Positions 1 through 8,238 of a stretch of DNA of 23,900 bases are shown here, one piece after another. Source of the stretch: SKLM01 sp041687115. GTDB taxonomy: Bacteria > Chloroflexota > Anaerolineae > B4-G1. A program made the translations under genes and the position numbers. The notes below the pieces were generated by a model. That model saw only the letters and a program-made list of their open reading frames with translations. It was not told where the DNA came from and did no database searches. Within the stretch, counting starts at the first letter, position 1, and the number at the start of each line of letters is the position of its first letter. Location: contig JAWLCP010000039.1 of the NCBI GenBank assembly GCA_041687115.1, positions 1 through 23,900 of the forward strand, read 5' to 3'.

Positions 1-1129
1 TGAAGGCGATGCGGTTGACCTCATCGTCCATTACGAGCTGCTCGTGGCTGATGCTCAGGCTCTGCTGCATCATGCCGGCGCCCACGAGGACGTTCGCCCC
101 GGCCATGGCGGCCATGGTGGTCATGTACATGCGCTCGAGGAGAGACTGCCCGTCGTGGGTGACCGCGTCCGTCCAGGGGCCGTGGAGGCTGACGGGCACC
201 TCGTAGAAGCGCGCCATCTGGGCCCCGGCGGCGGCCATGATGCCCAGTTCAACGGAGCCGGCCAGGCTGAAGCCGCTGCGCATGTCCATCGCCATGGGCC
301 GCGGTGCATACTGGAGCGGCGCCCCTGGGTTGGCCAGCTGGGAGATGACGAGGCCGCCGAGAAACTCGGCGTTGAAGAGCTGGATATTGCCCGCCATGGT
401 CATCGGCCCGGTGCCGCCCGCGATGGGCATCACGCAGACGTCGAGAGGGATTCCGTACTCGCCGCAGAGCAGCAGGGCGTCGACGGCGACGTCGATGAAC
501 TTCAGCGGACTGATGGGCGCCTCAAGCAGGCTGACGATGGGGCGTTCCTTGAGCTGCTCCTTGCCGCCAGCGACGATGGCCGCCATCTCCAGCATATGCT
601 TGAGGGTCTCGCCGCCGTAGGTGCGCATATGGACGTGTTTGTCCGTGTGGTTCAGGGCGATGCGCAGCATCTCGATATCCCGTCCCACATCGGGCAGATC
701 CTGGCCGAAGACCGGGGCGATGAAGCTGATCCCGTCGAGGGCGTCCATGAGGGCATAGTATCCCTTCATGTCTGCGAGCATCAGGGGCCTGAACTCGCCC
801 GTCTCGAGGTCGAGGGTGAAGTCGGCGCCACCGCCATTCCTCGAATAAGGCCGTCCGCCCTGGACGAGGGGGCAGTCTTTCTCCGGGTTGCGGGCGGCGA
901 GCGTGAAGCCCGATGGAACCGTCTCCAGCGCCTGGTCAACCAGCTCGCGTGGAATCTTCACCCGCTGCGTCTCGAAGTCGACGGCCGCGCCAGCCCCATC
1001 GAGGAGCTCAAGGCCCTGTTGATGGTCGACCTCGATCCCCGTATTCTCGAGGATGTGCAGGGATCGTTCGTGGACCGCCTCAACCTCAGCTTCCGTGAGG
1101 TACTCGACTAATGGTCTTCTTGTGTTCAT
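1..1129 (-). CDS. MttB-superfamily corrinoid methyltransferase, C-terminus off the window
   Basis: Reading the minus strand from an ATG at 1129 gives an open frame of about 376 codons that runs off the left edge, so roughly the last 110 residues of a usual ~484-residue protein are missing. It begins MNTRRPLVEYLTEAE and aligns through its whole length with the methyltransferase at 15612-17066; shared blocks include AARNPEKDC, MLEMAAIVAGGKE, LLLCGEYGIPL and LVMDDE. I judge more than half of the positions identical by eye. Family knowledge: MttB proteins move a methyl group from a methylated amine or betaine to a Co(I) corrinoid protein in the cytoplasm. I see no in-frame amber codon in the visible part, so it is a non-pyrrolysine member, like glycine-betaine or carnitine demethylases, not a trimethylamine enzyme. 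AGGAG lies 8 bases before the start. It follows another MttB gene by 133 bases on the same strand. The substrate cannot be read from the sequence. Confidence 0.9.
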   Translation of the reverse strand, partial: MNTRRPLVEYLTEAEVEAVHERSLHILENTGIEVDHQQGLELLDGAGAAVDFETQRVKIPRELVDQALETVPSGFTLAARNPEKDCPLVQGGRPYSRNGGGADFTLDLETGEFRPLMLADMKGYYALMDALDGISFIAPVFGQDLPDVGRDIEMLRIALNHTDKHVHMRTYGGETLKHMLEMAAIVAGGKEQLKERPIVSLLEAPISPLKFIDVAVDALLLCGEYGIPLDVCVMPIAGGTGPMTMAGNIQLFNAEFLGGLVISQLANPGAPLQYAPRPMAMDMRSGFSLAGSVELGIMAAAGAQMARFYEVPVSLHGPWTDAVTHDGQSLLERMYMTTMAAMAGANVLVGAGMMQQSLSISHEQLVMDDEVNRIAF

Positions 1130-1262
1130 GACTCTTTCTCCTATGACTGCTCACTCATACGTCGCAACGACACGGATCGTCGCGGTCCCCAAGCCTTCTC
1201 CAAGGTCCGGGCGGTTACGCGCGCCCCGCGGGATCGCGTCGTCTTGACCAGCACGAACCCCC

Positions 1263-2717
1263 CTACCAGCCGACAGGGGGGACCACATCACCGTCCACCA
1301 GATCCTGAAACTCGTGCCGAATTCGAGCATCGACCTCGGGGGAGAAGACGGCCGGGTTGTCGGCGGTGAGAATCGCTTTCACCCGCCGCATGGCGCGCGC
1401 CTGCGCATCCGGCGCACCTCTCTCCTCCCATTGGTCGCGCGGGTCACGGTCGGCGATCTCCGGCAGGAGGGCGGTCGTCCGCATCCGCTCGAGGGTGTGC
1501 ATGGTGTCGATGAAGGTACCTCCCGGGCCCACGTCTGAAATGACGTCGAGCGCCAGGTTCTGCTCGTCGAAGGGGACCCCTCGGCTGACCCGCTTGAGCA
1601 TCAGCCCGATCTCGCTGTCGATGGCCGCCTTGGCGAAGTCGAAGGTCATGAGCGCATCAAGCAGGCCGCCCATGTTGAGCAGGTCGGCGCCTGCCAGAAC
1701 CGCCGCCAGGCTGCCCATCCCGGTCTCAAAACCGGACTGCGCATCGTTGACCTTTGCATTGGTCAGGCCGATGTAGCCGCCGGAGGGGACCCCGTAGTAG
1801 CGTGCGAGTTGGACGCAACCCATCATGAGGATGCCTGTCTCTATGGCACCTGGGGTGTACGCGCCGGTGCGCACGTCGACCACCGTCGGCAGGGTGGCGT
1901 AGATGACGGGCGCTCCCGGGCGCACCATCTGCATCAGCACGGCCAGGGCGAGGAACTCCGCGTTGCACTGGGCCAGCGTCCCCGCGAGGGTGAAGGGGGC
2001 GGAGACCCCGGCGTTGGGGACGATGCTGCCATAGCACGGGTAGCCCTCTTCGACGGCAAACATCAGCATCTCCGTGGAGTCAACCTCCATCGTCAGGGGT
2101 GACACCACGGGGCAGTAGTGGAGCGTGACGAAGGGTCGCTCACGGAATACGTCATCTCCGCCGGCGATCAGCTCACCGAGGTGCAACACTTTCCGCGCCT
2201 CCTCCACGTTCGGCGTGTTGCTCCGCACGGGCTTTGTGCAGTTCTTGAGCGCCGGATAGAACCGGGCGAGGCTGAACTGCCCGGGCGGTGCGTCGTCGGC
2301 GAGCGTGGAGATGGAGAAGACATCGTAGCCGGACAACTCGTTGACAAGGTACGCGATGCGTGCGATGTCGTCCGAGCGTGCCCGACGCACCTCGCCGGTG
2401 GCGGGATCGATGATGTTCGGTGCGGAGCTGCCCGTGACCACGAGGGGGCCATCGCCAGGGATGGTCCGATCGGTCTGAGGGTCGCGGCCGTGGAAGGTGA
2501 AGGTGGACGGCATCATCCGTCGGAACTCCTCGACGACGGAGCGTGGAAACTGGACGACGTGTGTCTCCGCATCAACGCGGCAGCCATGTTTGGCTAGAAC
2601 CGCTCGAGCGGCCTCGTTGCGGACCAGCAGCCCAACGGTTTCGAGGATTTCCAGGGATGCCTCGTGCACCTGTTCAACCTGTCCTGAAGTGAGGAGCTTC
2701 GCGTGCGACGGTATCAT
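1263..2717 (-). CDS. MttB-superfamily methyltransferase, divergent paralogue
   Basis: A 484-residue protein, the normal family length, starting MIPSHAKLLTSGQ. The opening segment (HEASLEILETVG), the NAEFLAL/PGAP central region and the GLTNAK motif at about residues 313-320 mark it as an MttB-superfamily methyltransferase (TIM-barrel, corrinoid-dependent). It is clearly more distant from the other two MttB proteins here than they are from each other. There is no in-frame amber codon, so no pyrrolysine. The ATG at 2717 is preferred because GGGAGG stands a few bases upstream and this start avoids overlap with the preceding gene; a TTG/ATG extension back to 2759 would overlap it. It follows the GalT-like gene by 25 bases and precedes the next MttB gene by 133, suggesting one transcript. 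Role inferred: methyl transfer from an unknown methylated amine to a corrinoid protein. Confidence 0.88.
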   Translation of the reverse strand: MIPSHAKLLTSGQVEQVHEASLEILETVGLLVRNEAARAVLAKHGCRVDAETHVVQFPRSVVEEFRRMMPSTFTFHGRDPQTDRTIPGDGPLVVTGSSAPNIIDPATGEVRRARSDDIARIAYLVNELSGYDVFSISTLADDAPPGQFSLARFYPALKNCTKPVRSNTPNVEEARKVLHLGELIAGGDDVFRERPFVTLHYCPVVSPLTMEVDSTEMLMFAVEEGYPCYGSIVPNAGVSAPFTLAGTLAQCNAEFLALAVLMQMVRPGAPVIYATLPTVVDVRTGAYTPGAIETGILMMGCVQLARYYGVPSGGYIGLTNAKVNDAQSGFETGMGSLAAVLAGADLLNMGGLLDALMTFDFAKAAIDSEIGLMLKRVSRGVPFDEQNLALDVISDVGPGGTFIDTMHTLERMRTTALLPEIADRDPRDQWEERGAPDAQARAMRRVKAILTADNPAVFSPEVDARIRHEFQDLVDGDVVPPVGW

Positions 2718-2742
2718 TAGGACCTCCCATTCCCTCGATCGC

Positions 2743-3744
2743 TCAGCTATCTGTAGCAATTGACCGCAAGAACTGAGCGCTTTCTGCCGGACGAGACGTA
2801 TTGATGAACACGCCGGTCCCCAACTCGAAGCCGGTCGACGGAGACAGGCGGGGCAGGATGGCTACGTACCAATGATTATATCCCTGGCCCACGTCCTTGA
2901 CAGGAGCGGAGCGAATGATGTAGTTGTAGTCGGGGTCTTGTAGCCCCAGATATAGCTTTCGAAGCACCCGATGCAGCACTTCCCCCAGATCGTCAAGCTC
3001 TTCGCCCGTCGCCTTCAGAAAGCTAGAGTTGTGGCGATGCGGTAGAATCCAGATATGGAACGGTGAGCAGGCCGCATAGGGCACAAACGCCGTGAATAGA
3101 TCGCTCTCGATTACGATCCGACCGCCGTCCTGCAACGCATCCGTGAGCATCCGGCAGTAGACGCACGCGCCTGTGTCATCAAAGTGGTGGCGCGCCTCCT
3201 TGGAGCGGACGCGAACGTTGTAGGGAACGACAGGCAAGGCTGTCAGTTGCGCATGGGGATGGGTGAGCGTAGCACCAGCCCGGGGACCGTGATTTTCGAA
3301 GTAGATGATGTGCTCCACGCGTGGATCCTTGGCCATCGTACGTCCTCGGCTCTGGATAGCACTCAATACCCGAGTTACCTCTGCGGGAGTCTGCAGTGCA
3401 GCGCTGGTGTTGTGGCGACGAGACTCGACCACCACCTCGTGATAACCGACGGCTGACATGCGCTGATGGATGCCATTCAGAGTGTGTTTCCGCTCACCGT
3501 CGCGCTGGAGCGCGGGATACTTGTTGCGTATGACACGCGCCTGCCATGGTCCCTCTCCGGGTATTCGGACCACCTCCAGATCTGGGTCCTCGTTGCCGGG
3601 GCAGAAAGGGCACTCGGCCACCCACGCTGGTCGCTCGGCCGTCGACAGGCGGTTGCCCTGGGAGAGCTCCTTCGGTCGTTGCTCGCGGCCGGTGGCGATG
3701 ATGACCCATTCTCTAGTGGCAATGTTCTGCCGCAACTCGTACAT
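2743..3744 (-). CDS. galT: GalT-like hexose-1-phosphate nucleotidyltransferase
   Basis: A 333-residue protein of the GalT branch of the HIT superfamily. Zinc-site cysteines C45 and C48 lie in CPFCPGNE, with H111 and H162 as likely further ligands. The active-site motif is HPHAQ (162-166); by family knowledge the second His (H164) is the nucleophile that carries the nucleotide. NKYPAL (74-79), HEVVVES (102-108) and a second HIT-like half (CVYC, PFHIWILPHRH, YNHWYVAILP) complete the double-domain layout. The reaction would be exchange of a nucleotide between UDP- or ADP-sugar and a sugar 1-phosphate. The same family includes ADP-glucose phosphorylase-like proteins, so the nucleotide and sugar are uncertain. 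The ATG at 3744 follows GGAGAGG; a TTG 13 codons upstream has no better site. It follows an APH-fold kinase by 42 bases. That pairing resembles NahK-GalT sugar salvage, where a kinase makes the sugar 1-phosphate used by GalT. Confidence 0.88.
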   Translation of the reverse strand: MYELRQNIATREWVIIATGREQRPKELSQGNRLSTAERPAWVAECPFCPGNEDPDLEVVRIPGEGPWQARVIRNKYPALQRDGERKHTLNGIHQRMSAVGYHEVVVESRRHNTSAALQTPAEVTRVLSAIQSRGRTMAKDPRVEHIIYFENHGPRAGATLTHPHAQLTALPVVPYNVRVRSKEARHHFDDTGACVYCRMLTDALQDGGRIVIESDLFTAFVPYAACSPFHIWILPHRHNSSFLKATGEELDDLGEVLHRVLRKLYLGLQDPDYNYIIRSAPVKDVGQGYNHWYVAILPRLSPSTGFELGTGVFINTSRPAESAQFLRSIATDS

Positions 3745-3786
3745 CAAGTATACCTCTCCTTTCGAGGATTGCAGACCGACCAACCA

Positions 3787-5113
3787 CTACGGCGAGCGAG
3801 CGCCTGCGGCCTGGGCCTTTAGTTGATGCCGGTTCGCCTCATCACGGAGCCAGGTTATCAGGCCGACGTGGTGCCGGAGGTAGTGTAGGTACTCCTCCGC
3901 GTCTACGTCCTTGGCGTAGAAGTCCTCGAGCGCCCAGTTGAGCACGTAGAGGTTGCTCGCGGCTATCATATGCGGCAGGCACGCCAACTCGGGGCGGCTG
4001 AGGGGCCCGACGCCTGTGACGCCGGCGAGAGCCTGCTGATAGGCGTCGAGAAACACGGACGCGGGGCGCAGCTTGAAGGCTCCGTTCCGTCCCGGCTCCC
4101 AGCTGGTGCAAAAATAGACGAGGGCGAGGCCCACGTCAAAGCAGCGAAGATCGATCTTCGACCAGTCGAAATCGAAAAGACCGGTCACCTGGCTGTCCTG
4201 GAACTTCAGGTTGCCAGGGTGGTAATCGCAGTGGATGACCAGCTGGGGCAGGTCGCCGCACCTCTTGTCCCGAATGGCCGCGCGTGTGCGTGCAATCTCC
4301 TCCAGCACCAGATCGCCCTTCTGCGACAGATAGGCATCGAAGACGGACTCACCGACGACGGTAAGCTGCTCCTCCAGCCTCTCGGCTATGAGCGGAAGGA
4401 GCGCCGCGATGCCCGGTTCGGACCGCTTCCCCTCAGGCTCCAGGCCATCGACGGCTGTGTGGTATCCCGCAAAGACTGCGGCCGCGTTTCTCAGCTCTTC
4501 CTCGGTGCAGGCCGGGTTATCCCAGGTGTATCGGTCCTCCCCGGGCAGAAACTCGAAGACAGCGTAGAAAAGGGGCTCACCGTCGCCACCTGCACTGCGC
4601 TTGACGTAGGTGCTTCCGTCTTCGGTAGGGATCAGGGCCGCCACCAGGTCGAAGCCCTCATCCACCAGGTGCTCGATCAGCGAGTGCTCAAACGCGATGT
4701 CCGACTCGGTGATCCCCTCCTTGTATTTCCTGAAGAAGAATCTGTGCCTCTGTCCCTCCGCTGCGGTCTGTATGGTATAGCTTACGTTGACGTATCCTCG
4801 GTGTAGCTGTTCATAGGCCACCAAGTCACCGATATCGTAACGCTCCAGTACGCCTCTCAATTCTNNNNNNNNNNNNNNNNNNNNNNNNNNNNNNNNNNNN
4901 NNNNNNNNNNNNNNNNNNNNNNNNNNNNNNNNNNNNNNNNNNNNNNNNNNNNNNNNNNNNNNNNGTCTGTATGGTATAGCTTACGTTGACGTATCCTCGG
5001 TGTAGCTGTTCATAGGCCACCAAGTCACCGATATCGTAACGCTCCAGTACGCCTCTCAATTCTACGCCTCTCAATTCTACGTCTCTCAGTTCGTCTGCCG
5101 CAGAAGGTTCCAT
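3787..5113 (-). CDS. APH-fold small-molecule kinase, interrupted by an artificial assembly gap
   Basis: After removing the N run and one copy of the 99-bp duplicate, the frame is continuous and encodes 375 residues from the ATG at 5113, which has GGAGG four bases upstream. The protein starts MEPSAADELRD. Visible landmarks, numbered on the collapsed protein: a nucleotide-loop-like RGYVNVSYTI near 39-48, a lysine in FFFRKYKEG (K63), the catalytic loop HCDYHPGN (D230, N235), and the metal-binding segment LFDFDW (D248/D250). These define the aminoglycoside-phosphotransferase/choline kinase/ThrB2 fold, cytoplasmic and ATP-dependent. The acceptor is unknown. Its place 42 bases before a GalT-like gene suggests a sugar kinase of the NahK kind, while a choline- or homoserine-like acceptor is also possible in a methylamine cluster. 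The first residues contain three copies of a VELRG-like pentapeptide. An ATG at 5242 would add a Pro/Arg-rich tail but lacks a spaced ribosome site. Confidence 0.85.
4766..4864. repeat. Left copy of an exact 99-bp duplication flanking the gap
   Basis: These 99 bases are identical to 4965-5063 and abut the N run. They encode the same part of the kinase N-terminus in the same frame. The two copies are best read as one genomic segment present at the ends of two contigs. Confidence 0.97.
4865..4964. other. Artificial 100-N scaffold gap
   Basis: Exactly 100 Ns, a common filler for gaps of unknown size. Because the flanks are the same 99 bases, the contigs overlap and the gap very probably has no missing sequence. 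Deleting 4865-5063 restores an uninterrupted kinase frame of 376 codons including the stop. Confidence 0.97.
4965..5063. repeat. Right copy of an exact 99-bp duplication flanking the gap
   Basis: Identical to 4766-4864 at every base. The length is consistent with a de Bruijn graph overlap that was not merged before scaffolding. It should be collapsed before the kinase is translated. Confidence 0.97.
5051..5095. repeat. Three-copy 15-bp tandem repeat in the kinase 5' end
   Basis: Units at 5051-5065 and 5066-5080 are identical (gcctctcaattctac); the third at 5081-5095 is an imperfect copy. On the minus strand they encode DELRD, VELRG and VELRG. A 15-bp period keeps the reading frame whatever the copy number. 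The repeat lies exactly where the two contigs meet and probably caused the assembly break, perhaps through copy-number variation between strains. Confidence 0.9.
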
Positions 5114-5335
5114 ATCGCCTCCGGTCCCAAACAGACGCAGCCCGCTCGTCCCGGGAATGAGGCGCGACCCCGGCCATTCGGTCGGGATAGCCGGTGTCTC
5201 AGCCTCGACCCTCAACGGGCGAGCGGGCTCACGTGCCGTCATCTCCGCGCACTGCGGGAATCGTCTCTTGGCCAGACCATCCGTTCGCCGGGAAGCTCCC
5301 GGTCCAGCCCATGTTGAGCCGCTCTCGTGGCGCGG

Positions 5336-6115
5336 CTAGATCCTCTGGCGATTCTCTGTGGAATGCCCCCGGATGCGGTGCTCGTAGAGCGCCTCATAGT
5401 GGGGCCAGCATTCGTCATACATCTCGGATAGCCGCGGCACGTCTCGGACGGTGAAGTCGAATGACTCCATCCCTTTGATAAAGCCCGTGCTCTTGGCAGC
5501 ATCCAGGTGCCACTCCTCCCACGTCTTCCACTCGGGCTTGAGACCCTCGCCCCAGCTGAGCGACTGCGGCAAGAACGGAATGCCCACGACCTCACAGTAG
5601 CCCTCGACCACGCCATAGGGATCGTCTATGAGATCCTCCCCGTCAACCACGGCAGGGATCTCGCCGGTGACGTCGACCACCATTTCGAAGAGGTCGTGCA
5701 GCTCCTTGTATCCAGCCTCGACGAGCGTGAAGTCGGGGTTCAGCTTGTGATGAGAAGGGAGTGTGATCGCCGGATCCCGGATGATGAACGAATTGACGAA
5801 CTGGCTCAGAAACTCCCGGTCGGCGCGTCGGTGGACGTGGTAGCCCATGTCCTTGAAGAAGACGGGAGCATCCTCAGCTTCGGACTTGATCATGGCCATG
5901 ATGTCATCGAAATCCTGAGGATGGTCGGGGTCGACCTGCATGCCGACGGCGGCCGCCGCCTGCTCCTTGGCGTAGAAGAAGTAGGAAAGGGGCTCGTGGA
6001 CAACTTTGAAGTCGCCTCGTTCCATCATCATGCGCTCAAAGCCGGTCGAGACCGAACGAGGTACAGACCATAGAGGAAGTATCATGTTCAAGAGAGTCTC
6101 TCCTATGTAGCTCAT
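5336..6115 (-). CDS. Sulfotransferase-like P-loop protein
   Basis: A 259-residue soluble protein. The N-terminal segment WSVPRSVSTGFERMM (16-30) followed by VVHEPL (38-43) resembles the 5'-phosphosulfate loop of the sulfotransferase superfamily. FIIRDPAITLPSHH (110-123) resembles the 3'-phosphate-binding segment, with R113 and S121 at the expected places. By family knowledge such proteins move sulfate from PAPS to an alcohol or amine, but many distant members have no tested activity and the fold is also shared by other P-loop proteins. The start is not certain: the ATG at 6115 has AAGGA only two bases upstream, and an ATG at 6085 (MILPLW) follows GGAG at a long spacing. It lies 79 bases after the transporter ATPase gene and 222 before the kinase, on the same strand, so it may modify or sense the same substrate (inference). 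Confidence 0.72.
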   Translation of the reverse strand: MSYIGETLLNMILPLWSVPRSVSTGFERMMMERGDFKVVHEPLSYFFYAKEQAAAAVGMQVDPDHPQDFDDIMAMIKSEAEDAPVFFKDMGYHVHRRADREFLSQFVNSFIIRDPAITLPSHHKLNPDFTLVEAGYKELHDLFEMVVDVTGEIPAVVDGEDLIDDPYGVVEGYCEVVGIPFLPQSLSWGEGLKPEWKTWEEWHLDAAKSTGFIKGMESFDFTVRDVPRLSEMYDECWPHYEALYEHRIRGHSTENRQRI

Positions 6116-6194
6116 AGTCCTTCTCTGCTAACTGTTCCGCGGCCGTGGAAGCGCGTCGCGTCTCCAAAGCGTGCGGATCCGTAGATGAACAAGC

Positions 6195-7229
6195 TCACTG
6201 CGTTGTTGGCACCGGTACGGGTTCCGTCCCTATCTTGCTGCTGCCCTTCTCGTCGACCAGGTGGCAGGCGACGTAGTGGCCGGGCCGCACCTCGCGCAAC
6301 TCCGGGACCCTCGTGGTGCACACGTCGACGGACAGGGGGCAGCGGGGATGGAACACGCAACCGGACGGTGGATTGACCGGACTGGGCGGCTCCCCTTCGA
6401 GGATGAAGCGCTGCCGCCTTCGCTCGAGCTTCGGATCGGGGATCGGCACTGCGGAACCCAGAGACTGTGTGTACGGATGCAAAGGATCCTCAAAGAGCGT
6501 GTTTCGATCGGTCAGCTCTACAATCCTGCCCAGGTACATGACGGCGATCCGGTGCGAGATGTGCTTCACCATGCTCAGGTCGTGAGCGATGAACAAGTAG
6601 GCAACGCCCAGCTGCTGCTGAAGATCCTGCATGAGGTTGACCACCTGAGCCTGGATCGAGACGTCGAGTGACGAGACCGGCTCGTCGCAGACGATGAAGC
6701 TGGGGTTAAGCGAGAGCGCGCGAGCGATGCCGATGCGCTGCCGCTGACCGCCGGAGAACTCGTGCGGAAAGCGACGGGCGTAGGCCGGATCCATCCCCAC
6801 GAGCTCCAGCAGCTCTGACACCCGGGCTGCCAGCTCGCGGCCGCCGGTGACGCCATGAATGACCAGCGGCTCGCCAATAATCTTGCCAACCGAATGGCGG
6901 GGGTTGAGTGAGGCATAAGGATCCTGAAAGATCATCTGCATCTTGGGGCGCAGCCGCCGCAACCCCTCGGGATCCAGGTTTCCTAACGTCTGTCCCTCGA
7001 GCATCACCTCGCCCGACGTCGGCCTGACCAGGTGCAGAATAGACCGGCCCGTGGTGGTCTTGCCGCAGCCACTCTCGCCTACCAGACCGAGCGTTTCGCC
7101 GCGCCTGATGTCGAAGGAAACACCGTCTACCGCCTTCACGGGCCCTCTCTGGCGCCCCAGGAGGCCGGCTCGGGCAGGAAAATACTTCTTTAGATCCTTG
7201 ACTCGAACCACCACCTCATCGCCGACCAT
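6195..7229 (-). CDS. ABC transporter ATP-binding protein, OppF/DppF type
   Basis: A 344-residue ATPase of the peptide/opine/nickel uptake family. Walker A is GESGCGKTT (51-59), the signature is FSGGQRQR, Walker B leads into CDEPVSSLD, and the switch histidine is in IAHDLS. The C-terminus has the oligopeptide-transporter extension with spaced cysteines (GCVFHPRCPLSVDVC, then VACH) that may hold an iron-sulfur cluster in this family. The ATG at 7229 is chosen because GGAGG stands seven bases upstream. It overlaps the end of the OppD-like gene by 14 bases, which suggests translational coupling. It would pair with OppD to power import through OppB/OppC on the inner face of the membrane. Confidence 0.93.
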   Translation of the reverse strand: MVGDEVVVRVKDLKKYFPARAGLLGRQRGPVKAVDGVSFDIRRGETLGLVGESGCGKTTTGRSILHLVRPTSGEVMLEGQTLGNLDPEGLRRLRPKMQMIFQDPYASLNPRHSVGKIIGEPLVIHGVTGGRELAARVSELLELVGMDPAYARRFPHEFSGGQRQRIGIARALSLNPSFIVCDEPVSSLDVSIQAQVVNLMQDLQQQLGVAYLFIAHDLSMVKHISHRIAVMYLGRIVELTDRNTLFEDPLHPYTQSLGSAVPIPDPKLERRRQRFILEGEPPSPVNPPSGCVFHPRCPLSVDVCTTRVPELREVRPGHYVACHLVDEKGSSKIGTEPVPVPTTQ

Positions 7230-8232
7230 TGTGAGGCCTCCCTCTCTCCAGATCGCAGAAGCAGGCTGCCTGATGCCCGTCATCTACCTCCACCAACTCG
7301 GGGACTTCCTTCCAGCACCGGTCGGTCACGTAGTCGCAGCGCCAGGCAAAGGGGCAGTGTTCCACCGGGATCAGCAAGTCGGGGGGCGTGCCAGGGATGC
7401 TGGCCAGCCTCCTGGTGTCGCGCTCGTGGAGACGAGGGATGGCGCCCAAGAGCCCGATGGTGTAGGGATGCTGAGGGTTCTCGTAGAGATCGTCCACGGG
7501 GGCGATCTCCGCGACCCTGCCCCCATACATCACGAGGACGCGCTCGGCCAGCCCGGCCACAACCCCCAGGTCGTGGGTGATCCAGATCACGGCCACTCCA
7601 AGCTCGTCCCGCAGCCGCTTGAACAGGTCGACGATCTGCGCCTGGACGGTCACGTCCAACGCGGTGGTCGGTTCGTCGGCGATGACGATGTCTGGGGTAC
7701 ACGCGACGGCGATGGCAATCATGACCCGCTGACGCATGCCGCCGGAGAACTGATGCGGATGGCTCCGATAGCGCTGTTCGGGGTCGGGTAGGCCCACCTG
7801 AGCCAGCAGGCGCAGCGTCCGATCGCGGGCTTGTTCGCGGCTCATGGCCAGGTGTCTCATCAGCGTCTCGACGATCTGCTCCCCAATCGTCAGAACAGGG
7901 TTGAGTGAGGACATCGGGTCCTGGAAGACGAACCCGATCTCTCCGCCACGCACGTCGCGCAGCTCTCGGGGCGACATGCCGAGCAGGTCCCGGCGCTCTC
8001 CGAGGCCGGTGAGGAAGACCTCTCCTCCCTCGACCTTGCCAGGCGGGGAGGGGACGAGTCCGACAAGTGACAACATCGTGACCGTCTTTCCGCTGCCGCT
8101 CTCCCCCACGATGGCCAGCGTCTCGCCTTCCTTGAGATCGAAACTGACGCCGTTGACCGCGTTCACCACACCCTCAAGGGTGTCGAACCTGGTGACCAGA
8201 TTCCTTACCTCTAAAACGGTGTTCTGGCTCAT
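7216..8232 (-). CDS. ABC transporter ATP-binding protein, OppD/DppD type
   Basis: A 338-residue ATPase. Walker A is GESGSGKT (43-50), the Q-loop is FVFQDP, the signature is FSGGMRQR (162-169), Walker B is DIVIADEP (181-188), and the switch histidine is H220. The C-terminal extension contains C293, C299, C306 and C324, the four-cysteine pattern of oligopeptide-type ATPases. The ATG follows a GGAGGTGAGGA purine-rich site. The permease gene ends six bases upstream, and the OppF-like gene starts inside its final codons. Substrate specificity is set by the binding protein, not by this subunit. Confidence 0.94.
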   Translation of the reverse strand: MSQNTVLEVRNLVTRFDTLEGVVNAVNGVSFDLKEGETLAIVGESGSGKTVTMLSLVGLVPSPPGKVEGGEVFLTGLGERRDLLGMSPRELRDVRGGEIGFVFQDPMSSLNPVLTIGEQIVETLMRHLAMSREQARDRTLRLLAQVGLPDPEQRYRSHPHQFSGGMRQRVMIAIAVACTPDIVIADEPTTALDVTVQAQIVDLFKRLRDELGVAVIWITHDLGVVAGLAERVLVMYGGRVAEIAPVDDLYENPQHPYTIGLLGAIPRLHERDTRRLASIPGTPPDLLIPVEHCPFAWRCDYVTDRCWKEVPELVEVDDGHQAACFCDLERGRPHNGRR

Positions 8233-8238
8233 CTGTCC

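Noticed and set aside
44..1111. Long plus-strand open frame opposite the first methyltransferase
   Set aside because: It is the antisense frame of the minus-strand MttB gene; its product is rich in His/Gly/Asp with no family features, while the minus frame aligns well with the complete paralogue.
4766..5063. A true 99-bp direct repeat or a mobile-element target duplication
   Set aside because: The copies abut exactly 100 Ns and both belong to the same codons of the kinase; an unmerged contig overlap explains everything.
5288..5302. CCGGGA-agc-TCCCGG hairpin as a terminator of the sulfotransferase gene
   Set aside because: A 6-bp stem with a 3-base loop and no T tract in the minus direction; too weak to call.
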